From contig PDIP01000102.1 of assembly GCA_002811645.1 (NCBI GenBank), forward strand, positions 68,461-92,747: a stretch of DNA of 24,287 nucleotides. The letters are read 5' to 3'. This DNA is from Corallochytrium limacisporum (taxonomy: Eukaryota > Opisthokonta). Shown one piece after another: positions 18,533 to 24,287 of this stretch. The notes beneath the pieces were generated by a model that saw only the letters and a program-made list of their open reading frames with translations, searched no databases and was not told the origin of the DNA. Positions within the stretch are counted from its first letter, which is position 1. Each line of letters opens with the position of its first letter. A program made the position numbers and the translations under genes.

Positions 18533-18954
18533 TCGTGGAGGGAGGGGGCCGAAAGAAGTAGTACTCAAAATACCGAAGGGAAATCTACCTACCAAGGGCA
18601 TGACCACCACGTCAGAGGGTCCTTTGCTTTTTGCTTGTGGTGCCCACGCTTCAGGACATAGACACACACACTCACACTGGACCCAGCGGGTCAGCCAATG
18701 AAAGTCAAAGGAATTTTCTGCCTTGGAGAAAAGATTCTGAAACAAAACGAAGAGAGAGGGCGTGTGTGTGTATACCGTCTCTCTCCCCCCCTCCCCTCCC
18801 GTTCCTTTCTAATTGACTTTGGACTCCCCCGCTCTCCCTTGCTCTCCCCGTTTTTTCCTCTTCTTGCCCCGCGGGGGAGGGGAACAGGAGACCCAACGGA
18901 GAAAGAGAAAGGCGGTGGTGGCAAAAGGCCCAGGGCGCACATGCGGTGCAACAC

Positions 18955-18969
18955 CACACACACACACAC
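18955..18969 (+). repeat. (CA)7 microsatellite
   Basis: A fifteen-base alternating CA run is preceded by ACAC and followed by G6. The motif CACCACACAC... recurs at 19143. Confidence 0.8.
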
Positions 18970-19142
18970 GGGGGGCGAGAAACGGGACCTGAGCCCGGTG
19001 ACGGCGGTGAGAGACGGAGTGGGGTGGGGAGAGTGGTGGTGGTGGTGGTTTTGTACTGCGTGCTGGGCTCTGCCTGCTTTTCTGTGGCTGGGGGTGGAGC
19101 GGTTGTTCTTTTGTCGTCTGCACCAAAGGACTTTCTTAGCAC

Positions 19143-19164
19143 CACACACACACACACACACACA
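19143..19164 (+). repeat. (CA)11 microsatellite
   Basis: Eleven CA units are followed by GAGCAG. Alternating CA/TG can adopt Z-DNA; here it lies about 550 bp upstream of the MFS start. Confidence 0.85.
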
Positions 19165-19516
19165 GAGCAGTCAGCCACTTCCAAGTTAGAGGTTTGGGCC
19201 CTTGCCGCGGGTTCGGATGCAAAATACTGCTGCAACAGTGGACGGAATGGTCGTCGAACCCTTGTTTTGACCTCAAAATGGTGCAAATCCGCTGCCGCCG
19301 TCCTTGGGCGCTCGTTGTGATGTCTGCAATGCCCCTGGGGCAATCGAATGTCGTGATCCTTTTCTTTATTTCATTACGGACAGACAGTCCAGTGGCCTAC
19401 ACAACTAAATGCACAAATGTAGCATTGGCATTCAGTGCGGTGTGGTCAGGTCAATCTTGAAACTTAGCGATCTGGTACTTGCGAAAGGCAGTTATGCGTA
19501 GGAATATAGTGAGTTG

Positions 19517-19545
19517 GTCTCGACAGTTAAGCTGTGGAACGAGAC
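19517..19545 (+). promoter_or_regulatory. Hairpin upstream of the MFS gene
   Basis: GTCTCG (19517-19522) pairs with CGAGAC (19540-19545). The inner ACAG (19523-19526) pairs with CTGT (19532-19535) around a TTAAG loop, leaving a GGAA bulge on the 3' arm. This gives ten base pairs in two stacked helices. It lies about 170 bp before the ATG, within a likely 5' UTR or promoter. A second small inverted repeat, GGCTT-A-AAGCC, lies at 19671-19681. No known RNA family is recognised. Confidence 0.35.
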
Positions 19546-19716
19546 ATTAGACAGCGGGATAGCTCACACACTCTTCAGTCCTAGATATCAATACATAACC
19601 CATAGGCCATGTCAGACAGTATGTAGAAGCGTGAGACAAGTATGTGGGTCACATGATAGTTAGACGACCAGGCTTAAAGCCCTTGTATGTTTAATTATTG
19701 GTCATAGAATTGCACC

Positions 19717-22194
19717 ATGTTCGATCGCATCCGCAGTGCACTGCTTGGGAAAGGCAGCCCGAAGAGGCAATTACAAGAGCCAGAACAAGTCAGATCACCA
19801 CGGACCACAGTGTATAGCAGGAGAAACAAGAGTTACACGGGACAGATTGACACGTCGAGTGGGGTCCTAGTAGAGTCACGAAGTCCTGCTCGCAGCCCTG
19901 CTAATGCGCCATCTTCGCCAGCAAGGCAGTACTCAACCATTAAAGAAGAACGATCACCAGGACATAGCATAGGTTCTGCCCACAGCAGTGGAGTGAAGCC
20001 GTTGAACCTATCAGCGGCCTCAGGATCCAGAAGCGACGGGAGTGGTCCTCGATATCCGAGGAGCGGCTTGAGACAGTCACCTGTCGGGGTTGCAAAAAGC
20101 TATCCAGGGGTGGCACGCCAGTTGGAATGGAAGGACGGCCAAGAATTTGAACCTGAGATGAAATCTGCAGACCGGGATGCTTTTGAGCGCACCGTAAGCG
20201 AGGCTCCATCTTTCGGCACAGACTCGGACCTCAGAGAAGACCGCGGAAGGGACAGCATTCCTTCTGGATGGCGCAGCGTAATTTTTGCCAACATTATTTT
20301 GACCAATATCTTTGTCAACTACGATGCTGGAGCCATTGCAGCTAGCCTTACAGAGCTGCAGGAGTACTATAGTCTCGGTCTCGCTGCAGCCGGCCTTTTG
20401 GGATCACTAGTGTACTTGGGCTTAGTGCTGGCGTCAGTGTTTGCGGGGTTGACTCTGCAACGCTTCAATCCGAAGCGGGTTATTGCAATCTCCATGGTCC
20501 TCAATTTGCTATCAAATCTACTCTTCGCGGCAGCACCTGATATTTGGACACTGGAGTTGAGTCGGCTCTTTGTGGGAGCCAGTCAGGCACCTGTAGTGAT
20601 CTACACACCGGTATGGGTGGACGAATTTGCTCCTGCTGATCGGTGCACATTGTGGATGTCACTGCTGCAGGCTGGTGTGCCATTGGGTGTCATGCTGGGT
20701 TATGTTGTGGCTGGTCTGGTATCCGCTTACAGTGACGCAAGTGTGCGTTTGCCTTTCTTCTTGCAGGTCGGCTTCTTGTGCGTCCCTGTAGCGATTATCT
20801 TCATCACCCCGGCAAAGTACCTGGACATTAGAGCGGAAATCCCCGGTGACGGTAAAGAAACGGATCCTGAGCGCCAGCCACTGTTAGCACCGGTCTCACC
20901 ACGGTCCCCTGGACGTCAACGTCCCAGCATCACTGTCACCGATACGAGGAGCAAGCGCAACTCGATTGGAGCGCCACAGGAGGTTTCAGGATCTCGACGG
21001 GTTATCCGTGGAGCTCGGTCTAGCTCGAGGGTCAGTGAACCGAACGGGGACATATCTTCGAACCCGGTAATCGGTGATGGCCGCAGGTCTGTTTCGCACG
21101 ACCCCCACGCTGAGATCGCTGGGAGACGCCCTTCCTTTGGTGGCATGCAGTCTGTAGACAACGCAGATTTGGCCAGTCGCTCCGTGGATGGGCCTCGTAT
21201 CGATGTCCTGCCGGATCCGAACCCGACACACATTTGGGCTCAGATGCAGCTCCTTGCGTCTCGGCGAGTGTACTTGTTCATGACCAGTGCACTGTGCTCT
21301 CTGTACTTTGTGGTTACTGGGATCCAACTGTGGATTACCGAGTATCTGGAGAAGTTTATTGGGGTGGAAAAGTCCTTAGTGGTCTACGCGTTTGCCTTTA
21401 CCAGCGCCACGGCGCCAATCATTGGGGTGATCTTTGGTGGCTGGTTCGTGGACTACCTTGGCGGCTACCAGAAGGGATTGATTGTACCTTGCAAGGTGAG
21501 TATGATATTTGGGTTGGCCGCTGTGATTTGTGGCGTGCCTAGTGTTTTCATGAAGGATTTTTGGATCATTATGGTACAAGTCTGGCTGCTGCTGTTCTTT
21601 GGCGGTGCCATCATTCCTCCAGCTACTGGTTGTCTGCTGGCGTGTGTGCCGCGCTCAATGCGCAGTTTCGCCTCCTCGGCATCAATGCTCATGTACAATT
21701 GCTTGGGCTTCTTTGCCGGTCCGTTCCTGTCGGGCATTGCCGCGCAACTGGGTGGTGGCGTGCAGTGGGGCTACCGTTTAATCATGTTCTGGAGCTTTTT
21801 CGGACTCGTAGGTGCCGCAGGAGCCTACTTTAGTGCGAAACGGGAAGAGCGCCGCCAGAAAGCGGCAGCCACTGACCCGGATCGCCCCCAGCATCGCCTC
21901 AGACCGTACATTCTGGACCACGACCAGAGCGCTGCTGGCCAGGTCGAGGTGAATTCCGAAGACCTGGATTACGAATTGGCTCGCAGCGGCGCCAACAAGA
22001 CTGTGCCCGTGTTGCCACGGAAGTACAGCCGACGAATCACAGAGGGTGCCTATGTGGCGTCATCGTCACTGCCGCGCCCCGATTCGCTGACCTCGAGCCA
22101 TTCGTCTACGGAGAACATGCTCGTAAAGAGTAGTCCTCGTCGCAATAAGGATGCCAAGGGGAAGGGTACATCTGCCCGAGGCTCTTTAGAATGA
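19717..22194 (+). CDS. Major facilitator superfamily transporter, Spinster-like
   Basis: This 825-residue protein has twelve predicted transmembrane segments in two six-helix halves, at about 187-367 and 508-705. They are flanked by a disordered N-terminal tail of about 185 residues, a central loop of about 135 residues, and a 120-residue C-terminal tail. The segment around LSRLFVGASQAPVVIYTP, followed by VDEFAPADR and then GVPLGVMLGYVVAG, resembles the Spinster (SPNS) family helices 4-5. Motif-A-like GGWFVDYLGG lies in the second half. SPNS proteins carry sphingolipids or lysophospholipids by proton coupling; the substrate here is unknown. Tails and loop are rich in SP/RS-type serines (for example SRSPARSP), likely phosphorylated. 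Length exceeds typical MFS (400-600) because of these extensions. The start has a CACCATG context. No intron is seen. It is convergent with the next gene. Confidence 0.88.
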   Translation: MFDRIRSALLGKGSPKRQLQEPEQVRSPRTTVYSRRNKSYTGQIDTSSGVLVESRSPARSPANAPSSPARQYSTIKEERSPGHSIGSAHSSGVKPLNLSAASGSRSDGSGPRYPRSGLRQSPVGVAKSYPGVARQLEWKDGQEFEPEMKSADRDAFERTVSEAPSFGTDSDLREDRGRDSIPSGWRSVIFANIILTNIFVNYDAGAIAASLTELQEYYSLGLAAAGLLGSLVYLGLVLASVFAGLTLQRFNPKRVIAISMVLNLLSNLLFAAAPDIWTLELSRLFVGASQAPVVIYTPVWVDEFAPADRCTLWMSLLQAGVPLGVMLGYVVAGLVSAYSDASVRLPFFLQVGFLCVPVAIIFITPAKYLDIRAEIPGDGKETDPERQPLLAPVSPRSPGRQRPSITVTDTRSKRNSIGAPQEVSGSRRVIRGARSSSRVSEPNGDISSNPVIGDGRRSVSHDPHAEIAGRRPSFGGMQSVDNADLASRSVDGPRIDVLPDPNPTHIWAQMQLLASRRVYLFMTSALCSLYFVVTGIQLWITEYLEKFIGVEKSLVVYAFAFTSATAPIIGVIFGGWFVDYLGGYQKGLIVPCKVSMIFGLAAVICGVPSVFMKDFWIIMVQVWLLLFFGGAIIPPATGCLLACVPRSMRSFASSASMLMYNCLGFFAGPFLSGIAAQLGGGVQWGYRLIMFWSFFGLVGAAGAYFSAKREERRQKAAATDPDRPQHRLRPYILDHDQSAAGQVEVNSEDLDYELARSGANKTVPVLPRKYSRRITEGAYVASSSLPRPDSLTSSHSSTENMLVKSSPRRNKDAKGKGTSARGSLE

Positions 22195-22348
22195 ACACTG
22201 TCCGTGAACAATAGGTATTTAGTTTATCATCCTTCATGTTGATCTCCTACATTGTAACTTTATATGCTATGCTATAATTACACGTGGTCTTTTATCTCGC
22301 AATTGCAAGGACACCTGTGCTATTTTCGAACGACATGGCCTAAATTGG
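22195..22348. other. Convergent 3' intergenic region
   Basis: The facing stop codons of the MFS gene and the type I membrane-protein gene are 154 bp apart. The sequence is AT-rich (for example atgctatgctataatta) and contains AGATAAAAG on the minus strand, a poly(A)-signal-like element. No gene is seen. Confidence 0.5.
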
Positions 22349-23737
22349 TTAACGCCAAGTGTCCAGATCTTCCTCGTACCTTACATCCTTGGTCCGAACA
22401 GCTCCACCGACAGACTCCCAATAGTTGTTGGCGTCTGATTCGCCAAATTCCTCGCTTGTCGACCCTCCCCACATGTTCAGAATGTCGGTGTCGGCACGGG
22501 CGTCTGCAGGAGCCATAGTAGTAATGTCCTCAACCTCGGCAGGGTTCTTAACAAACATGTTCAAGGCTTCATCGCGATTGTTGCCCACAATCATGTCCAG
22601 TTCCAGTTCGCCAAAGTGCTGATTAGGGCTGCGGTCGAACTCAGCGCTGCGTGGACTTCCGTCCTCATCCCGTGGACTGTTGTCAGGATTCAATGCAGAC
22701 ACACTGTTATCATCTGAGTTGGAGTAACCATTCGCGTAGCCCAGCTTCCCACGATTGGCCGCGCTGCGATTCTTGACCATGTCCTGTATCTTCTTCTCAC
22801 TAGACCGCTCATTAGCGTACCGCATGACGATTGTAAACATGAGCACAATCCAGCCAAGGACGACGAGCAGCATCACGAAGCTCACGGGGAAGACAGGGAA
22901 CGGTGTGGGTAGCTGACCATCTAGAGCCCATGAAGCCCATACCACGGCAAAATCGTTCTGATCAGCACTCCACTTTGCGGTGGTGAAGAACAAGGAAAAT
23001 TCCAGACCTTGGATTGCTGCACCCTCGCCGAGCAGTTCATTAGTTTCCCTATCGTAAAATTCCGTGATTACTTCGTAGTTCTCGGGACATTTGGCACGGT
23101 AGTGGAAAACAAATTCCATATCGTAGTCTGCGCCCGGCTTAATATTGTCAACAGGGGAGTTTATGAGGACCATGAGGTCATCGGCTTGTGTACCGCTCTT
23201 ATTATCCTCGTCACTAAAGAAATCGCAACTGTTCTCGAAACCCGGGTATGCCTGGAAATAGACTCGACGAACTTCCTGATACATGATGATATAGTCATTG
23301 AGAGTTTGATAAATCTCATTGGGCACGTAATTGGTCTGGTTTGTCATTGGATCCGTATCAGTGTACAGAGCATGGCGACAGACAGCTGCACCATTGGAGT
23401 CCTTCACGGAGTCACTGCAATAATTCAGGCTCGTGAAAATGAAGCAAGAATATCGAGGAAGACCATCCTGTTCTAATTGGAGTGAAGCTGCAATGTCTGC
23501 TGCAGTCAAAGTCGTCTGGTCGTTAAAGGCCTCGTCGGGGTCATAGGGTAACGTCACATCGAACGTATCGAAATCTGCAAGGTAGCGTTCTAATGTGAAA
23601 GTGACCATACGAGTTTCGTCGGTGTTATCAGTACGCTTTAGTACCAAACAACGACGGGGAATGGATACGACCTGTGCCATTACCGTCGAATAGAGGACCA
23701 CCAGTATGGTGCCCCTTAACCAAGTTCTCCCGAGCAT
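22349..23737 (-). CDS. Unrecognised type I single-pass membrane protein
   Basis: This 462-residue protein is of a family I do not recognise. Residues 1-21 look like a signal peptide (GTILVVLYSTVMA, cleavage before Q22). The extracellular/lumenal part at 22-283 carries six Cys (30, 98, 107, 120, 171, 217), which could form three disulfides, and N-glycosylation sites at N133 (NQT) and N179 (NKS). It has no low complexity. One transmembrane helix spans about 284-306 (SFVMLLVVLGWIVLMF), followed by a basic stop-transfer-like stretch (MRYANERSSEKK). The cytosolic tail at about 307-462 is Ser/Asn/Asp/Glu-rich and probably disordered, with SPR/SP sites. The layout fits a receptor, adhesion or sorting protein, but nothing fixes a function. 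The start ATG leads straight into the signal peptide. An AT-rich TATATATTA lies about 20 bp upstream. No intron is seen. Confidence 0.8.
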   Translation of the reverse strand: MLGRTWLRGTILVVLYSTVMAQVVSIPRRCLVLKRTDNTDETRMVTFTLERYLADFDTFDVTLPYDPDEAFNDQTTLTAADIAASLQLEQDGLPRYSCFIFTSLNYCSDSVKDSNGAAVCRHALYTDTDPMTNQTNYVPNEIYQTLNDYIIMYQEVRRVYFQAYPGFENSCDFFSDEDNKSGTQADDLMVLINSPVDNIKPGADYDMEFVFHYRAKCPENYEVITEFYDRETNELLGEGAAIQGLEFSLFFTTAKWSADQNDFAVVWASWALDGQLPTPFPVFPVSFVMLLVVLGWIVLMFTIVMRYANERSSEKKIQDMVKNRSAANRGKLGYANGYSNSDDNSVSALNPDNSPRDEDGSPRSAEFDRSPNQHFGELELDMIVGNNRDEALNMFVKNPAEVEDITTMAPADARADTDILNMWGGSTSEEFGESDANNYWESVGGAVRTKDVRYEEDLDTWR

Positions 23738-24287
23738 TGTGATTCTGCGTTGACTGTATATATTACTGGGAATTTGCTGCTATACAAATTTGGTGATTCT
23801 AATTGTTCCCTTTCTTTCTCCAAAATTGGATATTTATTTGTCCGTCTACAACTACTGAACTGGATCTTACAAAAATATTTCTATGTCGCTCAAACTTTTC
23901 GCCTGCAAAAAGTCCGACAGTGTTTTACAAGGACTCCGTCACGGATTTACAAATTGATATGCCACATGTGTATATTGAAATACCTTGCAATATATCAAAT
24001 CCACTGATTGACCAAAAACCATATGTCCAGTGGTTGTTCGTCCCAATTGCAATCTACCCAAGGCGGCGAGACTGTTTGCCACCGAGGGATCCCCGTCAAC
24101 CCGTCGCCTCCCCTGCCCACCATTCCTCCCACCTCGCCCTCCTTCTCCCATTGGAGACCCATCCTTCCCGTCCGCCCATGCCATACATTCACTACTACAC
24201 CTCTCAATCACTTCCCAACGCACGCTCCATTCCCTCCATTCCCCCCCCCCCACGCCACCTCCCGCGTACCGCGGAGGGGGGGGGGGG
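23738..24287. other. Gene-free right end of the window
   Basis: The first 300 bp are AT-rich and probably include the promoter of the minus-strand membrane-protein gene. From about 24070 the plus strand becomes strongly C/T-rich (cccatt/ccctcc runs) and ends in C11 (24241-24251) and G12 (24276-24287, cut by the window edge). Frames here are low-complexity G/R/W-rich artefacts. Confidence 0.55.
24241..24287. repeat. C11 and G12 tracts at the window edge
   Basis: C11 at 24241-24251 and G12 at 24276-24287 flank a GC-rich 24-bp spacer containing the short inverted repeat CCGCG...CGCGG (overlapping arms near 24262-24274). The two homopolymers are complementary and could pair as the arms of a large hairpin. 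The G run may continue beyond the window. Confidence 0.7.

Larger units (their letters stand above)
17501..19716. other. Gene-free, simple-sequence-rich region
   Basis: About 2.2 kb has no credible gene. It combines T8 just after the preceding stop (17531-17538), an AT-rich patch near 17940-17990, C/T-rich blocks at 18240-18320 and 18780-18860, G3C15 at 18390-18407, a purine tract at 18498-18532, and two CA repeats (18955-18969, 19143-19164). Overlapping frames on both strands translate to T/H, P/R/G and S/L-rich low-complexity and were discarded. From about 19450 the composition becomes ordinary, probably the promoter/5' UTR of the MFS gene, including a hairpin at 19517-19545. Confidence 0.6.

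Noticed and set aside
18705-19343. Minus-strand frame of 212 codons over the CA repeats
   Set aside because: Translation is Thr/His, Pro and Arg low complexity from microsatellites; overlapping frames on the other strand are equally open.
1-24287. CRISPR arrays, insertion sequences, transposase or reverse-transcriptase genes
   Set aside because: No regularly spaced repeats, terminal inverted repeats with a transposase, or polymerase motifs were found on either strand.

Overview
The window is nuclear DNA of an intron-poor unicellular eukaryote. Seven long protein genes each run uninterrupted by stops or introns. The products are eukaryotic: an oxysterol-binding-protein relative, a SCAPER-like ER/coiled-coil protein, a GPI-anchored surface protein and a signal-peptide type I membrane protein. 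Starts sit in A/G(-3) contexts, and gene-free stretches of up to about 3 kb are full of homopolymer G/C tracts and microsatellites. There is no operon packing or Shine-Dalgarno pattern. A canonical [FeFe]-hydrogenase with a basic presequence suggests a lineage with anaerobic or microaerophilic metabolism. I cannot name the species or phylum from the sequence alone.

Layout, left to right. 1-675: GC-rich leader with two tiny upstream ORFs. 676-2979 (+): PH-FFAT-ORD oxysterol-binding-related protein, a lipid exchanger at ER contact sites. 3175-7575 (-): 1466-residue SCAPER-like protein with a long coiled coil, a C2H2 finger and a helical C-terminus, convergent with the first gene. 7576-8700: gene-free. 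8701-10818 (-): [FeFe]-hydrogenase carrying the full accessory Fe-S cluster set and a likely mitochondrial/hydrogenosomal presequence. 10819-11623: divergent promoter region. 11624-12793 (+): auxin-efflux-carrier (AEC/PIN-like) family transporter with a His-rich loop. 12794-16075: about 3.3 kb gene-free. 16076-17500 (+): secreted, GPI-anchored TroA-type (siderophore/cobalamin-binding-protein-like) protein. 17501-19716: about 2.2 kb of simple-sequence DNA. 19717-22194 (+): MFS transporter with Spinster-like features. 22349-23737 (-): unrecognised type I membrane protein. 23738-24287: gene-free, ending in G/C tracts.

The genes do not form an obvious pathway. A loose theme is membranes and transport: ORP lipid exchange, SCAPER at the ER, AEC and MFS carriers, and two cell-surface proteins. 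The hydrogenase is the energy-metabolism gene. It shares an 805-bp divergent upstream region with the AEC carrier, the only arrangement here that suggests co-regulation.

The most notable items are the GPI-tethered TroA-type binding protein, the organelle-targeted M3-type [FeFe]-hydrogenase, the orphan type I membrane protein, and the recurrent C(n)G(11-12) tracts confined to gene-free DNA.
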